Shown here piece after piece: positions 1-8,824 of a DNA stretch of 64,000 nt. Source of the DNA: Massilia brevitalea (lineage in GTDB: Bacteria; Pseudomonadota; Gammaproteobacteria; Burkholderiales; Burkholderiaceae_D). Location of the stretch: NCBI RefSeq assembly GCF_030711405.1, contig NZ_JAULSI010000008.1, forward strand, positions 103,714 to 167,713, in the 5' to 3' direction. The position numbers and the translations under genes are program-made. The notes beneath the pieces were generated by a model. That model made no database searches. It saw only the letters and a program-made list of their open reading frames with translations, and had not been told where the DNA came from. Numbering within the stretch: the stretch's first letter is position 1; each line of letters starts with the position of its first letter.

Positions 1-2204
1 CGGGCAAAGGCCGCCAGGCGCCCGATCGCGTGCGCGGCCGAACGCAGGTAAAAGGCCTGCAAGTGGAATACATGCCAGCGTCCCGCGTATTCCTCCAGCT
101 GGCATGGTACGCCGCATGCACGCGCATGCGCAGCCAGGCGGAAGGCATCGTCGCGCAGGATTTCCTGCTCCCCGACCTGGACCAGTATCGGCGGCAGGCC
201 TGCCAGGTTCATGCTCAGCGGCGCATGGACGCAGGCGTCCAGCGGGCAAGCGTACCAGGCGACGCCCTGCGCTACCCAGGAACGGCGCACCATGGGGTCG
301 ATGCGGGCGTTGGCCGTCACCGAGGGGCTGGACAGGGACGGATCGGTCAATGGGGAGACCAGCGCCAGCCCGGCCGGCAAGGCCAGTCCCTTGTCGCGCA
401 GGCTCAGGGCCAGCGCCAGCGCCAGCCCGCCGCCGGCCGAATCGCCGGCCAGCACGATCCGGTGCGCGGGAATGCCGCTGTCGAGCAAGCCCTGGTAGCA
501 GGCCAGCGCGTCGTCGAGCGCCGCGGGACAAGGGTGTTCGGGCGCCAGGCGGTAGTCCGGCGCCCACACGGTGATGCCTGCGTCGCTTGCCAGGCGCGTG
601 GTGATGCTGCGGTGGGAGGCGGGATTGCCGAGGCAAAAGGCGCCGCCGTGCAGGTAGAGGATGGCGCCGCTGGGGCCTTGCCCATGCGCCGGCGCCTTCG
701 GGATGACGGCCTCGGCGGGCACGCCACCCAGCGTGCGGCGCACCCGCCGGACCCCGCCTACGCCCGGCATCAGCGGCGCGAGGCAGGCGACCAGGGCCCG
801 TTGCAGGCGCGGGCCGGCGGGCGGACCGATCAACGGCCGGAAGCAGGTACGCAGGAACAGGCGCTGGAAGCCGGCCTGCAGGCGTTCGGCCAGGCCGGGC
901 GGCGCGGCAATGCGCAGGCTGCCGGATTCGGTGAGCAAGGGCGCGGCGGCCACGGGCGAGGCAAAGCGGTAGGCAGACAGGCTCGCATGCCGCGCCAGCC
1001 AGCGGTAAGTGAAACTGAAGCCGGGCCAGTTGGTGGTGTTGCGGCCATGGCGGTCGAGGTACCAGCTGTGGCAGCCGTTCCAGACCGTCCTGGCGAGATG
1101 CCGCTGCAGCCGGGTGTTGAAGCGCCGGTGCACCGCCGGCTCGACCTCGACCGTGGCCGAAGCCGTTTCCACGCGGCGCGGAACGATGCGGCGGATCGGC
1201 TCGGTGACCAGGCGCACCTCCGGATGGGCCAGGCTGGCCAGGTAGTCGTCCGAGAGCAGGACCCGCTTGCAGCCGATCGGATAGCCTGGTGTGAGGCGCG
1301 CCCGCAGCACCGGGTCGGCCACGTCGCGCGCCAGCATGCGCCGGAACGGCTGGCCGACAGCCCATTCCATCATGCCCTTGAAGCGGGTAAAGGCCAGCGC
1401 GCGCGACTCGTATTTTGCGTAGATCAGGGCGCGGTGCAGGCCCATCGCCAGCGGCAGATGCCGGAACAGGCGCCTGCGCCAGTCCGGGTAGGCGCGGTCG
1501 CCGCGCGGCTTGAGCCAGGCCGGCGAGCGCTGGAACACCACCAGCTCCCTCACCTGGCCGGCAAGGGACGGGATGAACTGGGTGGCCGAGGCCCCGGTGC
1601 CGATCACCGCCACCCGCTTGCCGGCCAGCGGCACGGCATGGTTCCAGCGCGACGAGTGGAAGGCGGCCCCGGCAAAGCTGTGCATGCCGTCGATCTGCGG
1701 CAGCGCCGGTCGGCCCAGCAGGCCGATGGCGCTGACCAGCATGCGGGTGTGCAGGCTGGCCCCGTCCTCGAGCATCACTTCCCAGGTGGCGCTGGCTTCA
1801 TCGTAGCGGGCGCGGCTGACCTGTCGCTTGAGCCGCAGATGTGGCGCCAGGCCGAAACCGACGCTGCAGTCGCGCAAATAGGCCAGGATTTCGGCCTGGG
1901 TGGCAAAGGTGCGCGGCCAGTCCGGGTTCGGTGCGAAGGAGAACGAATACAGGTGCGACGGCACGTCGCAGGCAGCGCCGGGATAGCGGTTGTCGCGCCA
2001 GACGCCGCCGATGTCGTCGGTCCGCTCGAGAATGAGGAAACGTTCGACCCCGGCACGCAGCAGGGCGCGGCCCATGCAGATGCCGCCGAAGCCGGCGCCG
2101 ATGACGATGGCGTCGATTGGTGCCGCCGGGGTGGTTTCCGGGATGCTTGATTCTTGGAAGATGCCGGTGGCGGCCGGGCCGCCGGCGGGAGGATGCGAGG
2201 TCAT
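1..2204 (-). CDS. Baeyer-Villiger/flavin monooxygenase fused to alpha/beta-hydrolase, C-terminus cut by window edge
   Basis: The reading frame stays open from ATG 2204 to the left edge (734 residues seen, no stop). The N-terminal half has a Rossmann FAD site VIGAGFGGICMG near residue 35, the Baeyer-Villiger fingerprint FAGAAFHSSRW (FxGxxxHxxxW) at residues 177-187, and a second nucleotide site VIGTGASA near residue 200. From about residue 510 it becomes a hormone-sensitive-lipase-type hydrolase with the oxyanion motif HGGAF, then DYRLAPEHP, and the nucleophile elbow GDSAGG near residue 585. The frame across the junction is continuous, so this is a true fusion. Inference: the oxygenase makes an ester or lactone and the hydrolase opens it. 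The substrate is unknown. Confidence 0.85.
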   Translation of the reverse strand, partial: MTSHPPAGGPAATGIFQESSIPETTPAAPIDAIVIGAGFGGICMGRALLRAGVERFLILERTDDIGGVWRDNRYPGAACDVPSHLYSFSFAPNPDWPRTFATQAEILAYLRDCSVGFGLAPHLRLKRQVSRARYDEASATWEVMLEDGASLHTRMLVSAIGLLGRPALPQIDGMHSFAGAAFHSSRWNHAVPLAGKRVAVIGTGASATQFIPSLAGQVRELVVFQRSPAWLKPRGDRAYPDWRRRLFRHLPLAMGLHRALIYAKYESRALAFTRFKGMMEWAVGQPFRRMLARDVADPVLRARLTPGYPIGCKRVLLSDDYLASLAHPEVRLVTEPIRRIVPRRVETASATVEVEPAVHRRFNTRLQRHLARTVWNGCHSWYLDRHGRNTTNWPGFSFTYRWLARHASLSAYRFASPVAAAPLLTESGSLRIAAPPGLAERLQAGFQRLFLRTCFRPLIGPPAGPRLQRALVACLAPLMPGVGGVRRVRRTLGGVPAEAVIPKAPAHGQGPSGAILYLHGGAFCLGNPASHRSITTRLASDAGITVWAPDYRLAPEHPCPAALDDALACYQGLLDSGIPAHRIVLAGDSAGGGLALALALSLRDKGLALPAGLALVSPLTDPSLSSPSVTANARIDPMVRRSWVAQGVAWYACPLDACVHAPLSMNLAGLPPILVQVGEQEILRDDAFRLAAHARACGVPCQLEEYAGRWHVFHLQAFYLRSAAHAIGRLAAFA

Positions 2205-2332
2205 GCTGGGATCTCCAGGTGAGCACTGCGCCGCGTTGGATACGTTTCCGTAAAGATACTACGAATGCGGGCATGGCGGCTTGCCGGAGCCCTGGTGTAG
2301 GATGCCGCTTTCCGTTCCAACTGGAGAACCCC

Positions 2333-2776
2333 ATGCCGTCCCGAACCGCCCTGTCATTCCTGCTGCCGCTCCTGTTGGCCCAGCCGCTCGCGGCATCGGC
2401 TGCCCAGCCCGTTGTCGAGGTCTACAAGACCGCTACCTGCGGCTGCTGCAAGCAGTGGATCAAGCATCTGGAAGCGAACGGATTCAGCGTCAAGGCCCAG
2501 GATGTGGCGAATCCGGGCGACTACCGCGCGAAGTTCGGCATCGCCGACGAGCATGGCTCCTGCCATAGCGCCAAAGTGCAAGCTTACGCCATTGAGGGAC
2601 ATGTGCCGGCGTCCGACATCAAGCGCATGCTGGCCACCCGCCCGCAGGCGGCCGGCCTGGCGGTGCCGGGCATGCCGATGGGTTCGCCAGGCATGGAAGG
2701 CGCGCACAGCGATCCGTACGAGGTGCTGCTGGTGAAAAAGGATGGAACGACGGGCGTCTACAAGCGCTACCGCTGA
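2333..2776 (+). CDS. DUF411 family exported metal-binding-type protein
   Basis: A 147-residue protein with an N-terminal signal peptide (Met-Pro-Ser-Arg followed by a Leu/Ala-rich stretch ending near ASA-AQP). The mature part starts with VEVYKTATCGCCKQW, the CGCC motif that defines DUF411, and continues with the typical GSCHSAKV segment and the Met-rich VPGMPMGSPGME region. DUF411 proteins are periplasmic and often sit beside copper-handling genes, so metal binding is likely by family. No copper gene neighbours are seen here. GGAG at 2322-2325 supports ATG 2333. Confidence 0.85.
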   Translation: MPSRTALSFLLPLLLAQPLAASAAQPVVEVYKTATCGCCKQWIKHLEANGFSVKAQDVANPGDYRAKFGIADEHGSCHSAKVQAYAIEGHVPASDIKRMLATRPQAAGLAVPGMPMGSPGMEGAHSDPYEVLLVKKDGTTGVYKRYR

Positions 2777-2879
2777 CGCTTGGGTCCTGTCCTACAGATG
2801 CGCCGCCGGGATGCCGATGGCGCCTCCCGCTGCGCTTGGCATAATCGGCCATCATGCAACCAGGATGCGGAGGACGAAG

Positions 2880-3338
2880 ATGAATGCAGGAACGACGAAT
2901 GGGCCGGGCCAGGATGGTACTGCGGACAGCGCCGCCATTGGCGTGGGTGGTGTGACCAGTGGCCAGGAGGGGGCGACGCCGAGCCATGAGACGCAGCAGG
3001 AAACCGGCGGTAGCGGCGGCGAGCAATTGACCGCAAGCCAGGGCAACGGCGAGGAGCCTGCGGTGGATGGCCAGCAGGCTGAGGCCGCGCCGCAGCCGGG
3101 GGGCGTGTCTACAGCGGCGCCCGCAGTGGCGCCCGCAGCGGCACCCGGCATCGCGCCCGGCGTGCCGCCGAACCCAGCCGAGCCCGGCGAGACCAGCATG
3201 CACAGCGGCGCCCGTGGCGCCCTCGATACCCGCTCCGCCCAGGCCGGCGGTACGGGCACCGGGATCGGCTCGCCGGAAAGCGGCGCCAACCAGTCGTCCG
3301 ACGATCTGGCGCCACCGGCCGGCGCGACGAACCGCTAG
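2880..3338 (+). CDS. Hypothetical low-complexity disordered protein
   Basis: A 152-residue frame starting at ATG 2880 after a GGAGG-type ribosome site (GCGGAGGACGAAG). The composition is dominated by Gly, Ala, Pro, Ser, Gln and Glu. There is no signal peptide, no membrane segment and no Cys. The middle is an Ala-Pro repeat (residues 75-100) and the ends are Gly/Ser rich. It looks intrinsically disordered. I do not recognise a family. The clean ribosome site and the lack of a better frame favour a real gene, but high G+C DNA keeps frames open by chance, so confidence is moderate. Confidence 0.5.
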   Translation: MNAGTTNGPGQDGTADSAAIGVGGVTSGQEGATPSHETQQETGGSGGEQLTASQGNGEEPAVDGQQAEAAPQPGGVSTAAPAVAPAAAPGIAPGVPPNPAEPGETSMHSGARGALDTRSAQAGGTGTGIGSPESGANQSSDDLAPPAGATNR

Positions 3339-3371
3339 CCGGCTGCCGGCGCGGCGTGTCCGGCGCCGGCT

Positions 3372-3881
3372 TCAGTTATCCAGCCTGATGGTGCCGTGCT
3401 CGCCGGGATCGACATCCGGCGTGGTGCCGGTCACGGCCGCCTTGGCCATCTGGAACAGGCGCACCATCTTGCTGTCGTTCGAATCCCAGTACTCGGCGCT
3501 GTGCGGCGCCACGCGCACCAGCACCACGTGCTCGTCGTCGGGGCCGTGCGGGAACCAGGCCTGGACCATCGGGTTCCACAGCGCACGGATGCGCTCGCGG
3601 TCGACCACGCGCTCGGCGGTGCCGCTGATCGACACGTACAGGCTGTCGTCGGGCTGGGCGAAGCTGACGTTGACCTCGGGCTGCATCGCGATGTTCTGCC
3701 ACAGCGGCGTATGGATCGATGTGTAGAACCAGAGCCCGCCCTCGGCGTCGGTATCCTGGTTGGTCATCGGATGGCTGATCAGGTGGCCGTGTTCGTCGAC
3801 GGTCGTAAACATGGCAAAGCGCATCGAGCGAATCTTGTCCGCCAGTGCAGCGGCCTGGACGGAAGCGTTCGTTGTGGACAT
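3372..3881 (-). CDS. Pyridoxamine 5'-phosphate oxidase-fold general stress protein
   Basis: A 169-residue protein of the split-barrel flavin-binding type (general stress protein 26 family). Recognisable pieces are the N-terminal helix with KIRSMRFAMFTTVDEHGHLISHPM, the strand GGLWFYTSIHTPLWQNI, VNVSFAQPDDSLYVSISGTAE and the C-terminal MVRLFQMAKAAVTG. Family members bind FMN, FAD or F420-type cofactors. The particular reaction is not known. It is divergent from the prkA operon, which is also stress-linked. The start ATG 3881 is the first Met of the conserved N-terminus. Confidence 0.85.
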   Translation of the reverse strand: MSTTNASVQAAALADKIRSMRFAMFTTVDEHGHLISHPMTNQDTDAEGGLWFYTSIHTPLWQNIAMQPEVNVSFAQPDDSLYVSISGTAERVVDRERIRALWNPMVQAWFPHGPDDEHVVLVRVAPHSAEYWDSNDSKMVRLFQMAKAAVTGTTPDVDPGEHGTIRLDN

Positions 3882-4159
3882 GGCATACCCTTCTAAGTTG
3901 TCTGAAGCACCATCCTAGCCTGTGCCCGCCGGCGTCATCGGTGCGGCGGCGAACGCAAGACGAGCGCCGGCGCGGTCCCGGCATGGGCATCCCAATGCGC
4001 CGCCGATCTCCTCATCCGTGCCTTGTTATTAGGCCTGCCAGGGCCCGCGAGGTTCGGTCGCGCACATTGATACGCCTCAGCCACCTCCCCCCGCGCGCAC
4101 CGATACTGTGGCTTCGCGCGGCCGGCCGGGCCGCATCCACCTCAGCCGACGGAGGAAAC

Positions 4160-6172
4160 GTGACGCAGCCGGGCGACAACGCGTGTGGTATGCAGGACGC
4201 CATGCAGGATTCGGTGCAGGACTCCGCGCAGGACCCAGCGCATGCCGGCGGACGCGACGGCTTCCTACACAGCCTGGACCTGTTCGCCCGCCAGCACCGT
4301 GCCGGGCACTGGGCCGGCACCTTCGGCGACTTCCTGGCCACCATCCTGCCCGCCGCGCCAGAACGTGTCGCGCGCAGTTCGCACCAGTACATCTGGGACA
4401 TGATGCGCGCCACCTGCCTCGACGATGCTGGCGGAACCTTGCGCTGCAGCCTTTTTGCCGACGACCTGTTCGGCATCGACGAAGCCCTGGCGCGGGTGGT
4501 CGACTATTTCAAGGCGGCGGCGGCCGGTTCGGAAGTCGGCCGGCGCCTGCTGCTCCTGCTCGGTCCGCCTTCCGGGGGCAAGTCGACCCTGGTCATCCTG
4601 CTCAAGCGCGGCCTGGAAGAGTACAGCCGCACCGACGACGGCGCCCTGTATGCGATTGCCGGCTGCCCGGTGCGCGAGTCGCCGCTGCACCTGGTGCCGC
4701 ACACCATGCGCGCCGCCTGCCGCAACACCTACGGCATCGACATCACCGGCGACATCTGCCCGCATTGCCGGGCCCGGCTGGAAGATCAGTTCGACGGCGA
4801 CTTCATGCGCATGCCGGTGGAGCGCGTGTTCGTCTCCGAAGCCGGCCGCAGCGGCATCGGCACCTATGCGCCGCACGACCCCACCACGGCTGACCTGGCC
4901 GACCTGGTCGGCTCGGTGGATTTGTCGAAGGTGGCGCAGTACGGCGACGAAGGCGATCCGCACGCCTGGTCCTGGTCCGGCGCCGTGTATGCGGCCAGCC
5001 GCGGCGTGCTGGAAATGATCGAGATCCTGAAGGTCAAGCGCGAGTTCCTCTACCTGCTGCTCACGCTGACCCAGGAAAAGAACGTCAAGGTAGCGCGCTT
5101 TCCCCTGATCTACCTCGACGAGACCATCCTGGCCCACACCAATCTCGCCGAATTTCGCAAGTTTTTGCAGGAAAGCGAAAACGAGGCCCTGCTCGACCGC
5201 ATGGTGATCATCCAGGTGCCCTACACCCTGAACTACCGCGAGGAAGCGCGCATCTACCTCAAGCTGATCTCGTCGGCGGCGCCGGCCTTCCGCGACGTCC
5301 ACCTCGACCCGCACGTGCTGCACGCGGCGGCCGTGTTCGCCATCCTGTCGCGCATCCAGGACGGCGACGACAAGGAGGCCGAGCTGGTCAGGAAAGTGCG
5401 CATCCATGCCGACGAGGAAGTCGATGGCGTGAACCGGGCCGACATCCGCCGTGTCAAAGAAAAGGAAAAGGCGCCCGACGAAGGCCTGGCCGGGGTCTCG
5501 CCGCGCTTCGTGATCAACGCGCTGTCGAACGCCATCATCGGTTCGAACCAGAAGAGCCTGTCGACCATGGACGTCTTGCTGGCCCTGAAAGATGCCATCG
5601 AAAACGACGCCCGCATCGAGGCGCGCAAGAAGCGCAAGTGGGTCGACTACCTGGTCCTGACGCGCAAGGACTTCTATAACCGCTGGGTGAAGCAGGACGT
5701 GCACAAGGCGCTGTTCGTCTCCTTCGAGGGCGAAGCGCTCGAGCTGCTCAGCAAGTACCTCGACGAGGTGGAAGCCATGCTCGACAACCGTACCGTCAAG
5801 GACCCGATCACCAACGAGGAGCGGCGACCCGACGAGCGTTTCCTGCGCGCGGTCGAGGAAAAGATCCACATTTCCGAGTCGGGCAAGCAGTCTTTCCGCC
5901 AGGAAGTCGTGCGCAAGGCCATGGGCGCCTACAAGCGCGGGGCGAAGTTCGGGCTCGACAGCCACATCCAGCTCAACGACGCGGTCCAGCAGTATCTGTT
6001 CGAACAGCGCCGCGATGTGCTGCGCCTGGTCAGTTCGAGCAAGCGGCCCGACGACGAGGTGCGCACCAAGATCTCGGCCGTCGAGAAACGCCTGGTCGAC
6101 GAGTACGGCTACGACGCGCACAGTGCGCGCGAAGCGCTGAACTACGTCACCACGCTGCTGGCCCAGGAATGA
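4160..6172 (+). CDS. prkA: PrkA/YeaG serine protein kinase
   Basis: A 670-residue protein beginning at GTG 4160, chosen because GGAGG lies at 4151-4155; the first 30 residues form an unusual Gln/Asp-rich extension (repeats of MQD, VQD, AQD). The AAA-type domain carries the Walker A GPPSGGKST at about residues 135-143, in the family position, and the C-terminal half carries the PrkA kinase-like domain, ending at the usual TLLAQE-type tail. YeaG in Escherichia coli is a stress- and starvation-related kinase acting with YeaH. It is the first gene of a three-gene operon with yeaH (10 bases downstream) and spoVR. Confidence 0.95.
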   Translation: MTQPGDNACGMQDAMQDSVQDSAQDPAHAGGRDGFLHSLDLFARQHRAGHWAGTFGDFLATILPAAPERVARSSHQYIWDMMRATCLDDAGGTLRCSLFADDLFGIDEALARVVDYFKAAAAGSEVGRRLLLLLGPPSGGKSTLVILLKRGLEEYSRTDDGALYAIAGCPVRESPLHLVPHTMRAACRNTYGIDITGDICPHCRARLEDQFDGDFMRMPVERVFVSEAGRSGIGTYAPHDPTTADLADLVGSVDLSKVAQYGDEGDPHAWSWSGAVYAASRGVLEMIEILKVKREFLYLLLTLTQEKNVKVARFPLIYLDETILAHTNLAEFRKFLQESENEALLDRMVIIQVPYTLNYREEARIYLKLISSAAPAFRDVHLDPHVLHAAAVFAILSRIQDGDDKEAELVRKVRIHADEEVDGVNRADIRRVKEKEKAPDEGLAGVSPRFVINALSNAIIGSNQKSLSTMDVLLALKDAIENDARIEARKKRKWVDYLVLTRKDFYNRWVKQDVHKALFVSFEGEALELLSKYLDEVEAMLDNRTVKDPITNEERRPDERFLRAVEEKIHISESGKQSFRQEVVRKAMGAYKRGAKFGLDSHIQLNDAVQQYLFEQRRDVLRLVSSSKRPDDEVRTKISAVEKRLVDEYGYDAHSAREALNYVTTLLAQE

Positions 6173-6182
6173 GGAGCGGACC

Positions 6183-7361
6183 GTGGCGCTCACCATCAGC
6201 ACCGAATGGTACGAGCTGTTCTCGCGCGGGGCGCGCGACTGGCTGCGCCACAACGACAAGGTGCGCGAAGCGGTGCGCCAGCACCTGCCCGAGCTGATCG
6301 CCGGCCCCGACCTCATCACCGGACCGGAACAGCGCAGCGTGCAGGTGCCGGTGCGCCTGCTCGAACACGCGCGCTTCCGCCTGGCCGAAGGCCGGGTCGA
6401 GACCGGCGCCGGCCAGGGCCGCGGCGAACCCGGCGACATCCTGCGCCATGCCGAGGACGATGACGACGGCGACGACGGCAGCGGCGGCAACGAGGACGGC
6501 GAAGTGGCGCTGCTGCTCGAGTTCTCGATCGACGAGATCATGGACTGGCTGTGGGAAGACCTGCACCTGCCCGACCTGAAGCCGGCGGCCAGCCCGGCCA
6601 TTCCCGACACCGAACTGGTGCGCGAAGGCTGGGACCGGCGCGGCGCGCGCTCGCGCCTGGACCGGCGCCGCACCCTGAAGGAAGCGATCAAGCGCCGCGC
6701 GGTGCAGGACGATCCGCTGCCCTTCACGAACGAGGACCTGCGCTTTCGCCAGCTGGTCAGCCGGCCACGGCCCGCCACGGCGGCGCTGATCTTCTTCGTC
6801 ATCGACGTCTCGGCCAGCATGACCCAGCTCGAACGCAAGCTGGCCAAGTCCTTTTTCTTCTTTGCCCTGCAGGGCCTGCGCCGGCGCTACTCCAAGGTGG
6901 CGGCGCGCTTCGTCGCCCACACCACGCAGGCCTGGGAGTTCAACGAAGGCGACTTCTTCCAGGTGAGCGGCATCGGCGGCACGATCGCCTCGAGCGGCTT
7001 CCGGCTGGTGCTCGACATCATCCGGCGCGAGCGGCTGGCCGGGCAGACCAACCTCTACCTGTTCTACGCTTCCGACGGCGAAAACTTCACCGAAGACCGC
7101 GCCGCCACTCACCACAGCCTGAAGGAACTGGCCGGCATGCTCAACTACATGGGCTTCGTCGAGACCCTGCCCGGCGTCACCCGTTCGCTCGATACCGAGA
7201 TGCGCCGCCTGTTCACCGACCTCGAGGCGCGCGGCCTGGCGGTCGGCGCCAGCATGCTGTCGAATGCCGACGACGTCTGGCGCACCCTGCGCCGTTTCTT
7301 TGGCGAGACGATCGAGGCGCGCGGCGCGGACCGGGCCAACCCGCGGCAGGTGCAGGCATGA
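6183..7361 (+). CDS. yeaH: YeaH/DUF444 family von Willebrand A-like protein
   Basis: A 392-residue protein starting with GTG 6183. DUF444 features are present: an N-terminal ELFSRGARDWLRHNDKVREAV segment, an acidic Gly-rich linker (residues 85-105), and a vWA-type domain with the metal site DVSASM at about residue 208, followed by ALQGLRRRYSKVAARFVAHTT. YeaH is the known partner of the PrkA/YeaG kinase in stress and nitrogen starvation responses. It lies 10 bases after prkA, and its stop overlaps the start of spoVR in an ATGA, which indicates translational coupling. Confidence 0.95.
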   Translation: MALTISTEWYELFSRGARDWLRHNDKVREAVRQHLPELIAGPDLITGPEQRSVQVPVRLLEHARFRLAEGRVETGAGQGRGEPGDILRHAEDDDDGDDGSGGNEDGEVALLLEFSIDEIMDWLWEDLHLPDLKPAASPAIPDTELVREGWDRRGARSRLDRRRTLKEAIKRRAVQDDPLPFTNEDLRFRQLVSRPRPATAALIFFVIDVSASMTQLERKLAKSFFFFALQGLRRRYSKVAARFVAHTTQAWEFNEGDFFQVSGIGGTIASSGFRLVLDIIRRERLAGQTNLYLFYASDGENFTEDRAATHHSLKELAGMLNYMGFVETLPGVTRSLDTEMRRLFTDLEARGLAVGASMLSNADDVWRTLRRFFGETIEARGADRANPRQVQA

Positions 7362-8812
7362 GTGCGCCCTTGCCCGATGAGCCCATGTCCGGCGATCCCC
7401 TGCACGGCGATGCCCTGCACGGCGATGCCCTGCACGGCGACCGCCTGGCCGATTACGCCGCCCGCCTCGAGCAGCTGGCGATCGAGCATGGCCTGGAATT
7501 CGACCCCGTGCACTTCGACATGGTGCCGAACCGCTTCATGCTGGAGATCGCGGTCTACGGCTTGCCGGTGCGGATGCGCCACTGGTCGTTCGGAGTGCGC
7601 TACATCCACCAGCTGGTGCGCCAGCACATGGGGCATTCGCGCATCTTCGAGGTGATGTTCCCGGGCGACCCCTGCCGCGCCTTCATGCTCGAACATAATT
7701 CGCTGGCCGAGAACACCCTGGTCACGGCCCACGTGCTGGGGCATGCCGACTTTGCCAGGAACAACGCGCTGTTCCAGCGCTTCATGGGCATGGCCGGCGG
7801 CCACATCCTGGAGCAGAGCGCGGCGCGCGCGCACCGGCTGGAGGCGGCGCTGGCCGAGCATGGCCAGGAGCGGGTCGAGGCCGTGCTCGATGCAGCGCTG
7901 GCGCTCGAGGCCCACATCGACATCGGCCAGCCGCTGCACCGGCTGCGCTACCCGGAGTATTTAAAGGCGCCGGCCTCCGGTTCGCCGGACCGCGCCTTCC
8001 GCGACCGCTACACCCGCCTGCCGGGCGAGGGCGAGCCGCCCGCACCCGACACGCGGCGCCAGCGCGCACCCCTGCCGCCGCATCCCGAGCACGACCTGCT
8101 GTGGTTCATCGCCCAGTACGGCGCCGAACTCGAGGAATGGGAACGCGACATCTTCCTGGCAGTGCGCGAGGAGGCCTATTACTTTCACCCGATCTTCGCC
8201 TGCCAGATCATGAACGAGGGCTGGGCCTCGTACTGGCATGCGCGCCTGCTGCGCGAAGCCGGCTTCCTGCCGCACGAACTCTACCTGGCCGCGCTGAAGT
8301 CGCACTCGGACGTGGTGCGCCCGTATGCCGGCGGGCAGCAGCTGGCGCTGGCGCTGAACCCCTACCACCTCGGCTTCGCGATGTGGGAGCACATCATCGA
8401 ACGCGAGGGCCTGGACGCGGCGCGCCGCATCATGCGCGAGGAAGACGATTTCGGCTTCGTCCGCAACTACCTCGACGCGGACCTGGCGCGCGAACTCGAT
8501 TTGTTCGTGCACGAGACACGCACGGATGGCGAAACACGGATCGCCAACCGCGACATCCACGCCATCCGCGAGGCGATCCTGGCGCCGAAGTACAACAATG
8601 GCGCACCCTCGGTGGCGGTCACGCTGCTGAAGCCCGACGGCAGCCTGGAGCTGCGCCACGATTTCCAGCACGACGGGCGCGGGCTCGACCTCCAGCAGGC
8701 CGAGCGCGTGATGGAATACGTCGGCCGCATCTGGCGCCGGCCGGTGTCGCTGAACACGGTCGACTTCCGTGGCGTGATGCGTACCCTGTCGGCGCGCAAG
8801 ACCGGTTTCTGA
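7358..8812 (+). CDS. spoVR: SpoVR/YcgB family protein
   Basis: A 484-residue protein whose ATG at 7358 overlaps the yeaH stop. The body matches SpoVR: FDMVPNRFMLEIAVYGLPVRMRHWSFG, the HxxLAENTLVTAHVLGHADF segment, and the C-terminal YHLGFAMWEHIIEREG and LDADLARELDLFVHET blocks. The family is named from a Bacillus cortex-formation gene; in proteobacteria it travels with yeaG-yeaH and its biochemical role is unknown. The N-terminus is unusual: a 15-base tandem repeat (7391-7447) writes Leu-His-Gly-Asp-Ala units before the conserved domain begins at about residue 30. Confidence 0.93.
   Translation: MSAPLPDEPMSGDPLHGDALHGDALHGDRLADYAARLEQLAIEHGLEFDPVHFDMVPNRFMLEIAVYGLPVRMRHWSFGVRYIHQLVRQHMGHSRIFEVMFPGDPCRAFMLEHNSLAENTLVTAHVLGHADFARNNALFQRFMGMAGGHILEQSAARAHRLEAALAEHGQERVEAVLDAALALEAHIDIGQPLHRLRYPEYLKAPASGSPDRAFRDRYTRLPGEGEPPAPDTRRQRAPLPPHPEHDLLWFIAQYGAELEEWERDIFLAVREEAYYFHPIFACQIMNEGWASYWHARLLREAGFLPHELYLAALKSHSDVVRPYAGGQQLALALNPYHLGFAMWEHIIEREGLDAARRIMREEDDFGFVRNYLDADLARELDLFVHETRTDGETRIANRDIHAIREAILAPKYNNGAPSVAVTLLKPDGSLELRHDFQHDGRGLDLQQAERVMEYVGRIWRRPVSLNTVDFRGVMRTLSARKTGF
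7391..7447 (+). repeat. In-frame 15-bp tandem repeat in spoVR
   Basis: Three successive 15-base units GGCGATGCCCTGCAC (the first with CCC in place of GCC) followed by a partial fourth unit. They encode Gly-Asp-Ala-Leu-His repeats in the N-terminal extension of SpoVR. The period is a multiple of three, so changes in copy number would keep the frame. Confidence 0.85.
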
Positions 8813-8824
8813 CGAGGCTTGCCG

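Noticed and set aside
30..2150. Long rightward open frame of about 700 codons
   Set aside because: It is Gln/Gly/Arg-rich without any recognisable domain and lies opposite the monooxygenase-hydrolase frame, which has clear catalytic motifs. High G+C DNA produces such mirror frames.
4265..6847. Leftward open frame of 860 codons opposite prkA and yeaH
   Set aside because: No domain, no ribosome site; prkA and yeaH on the other strand are certain.
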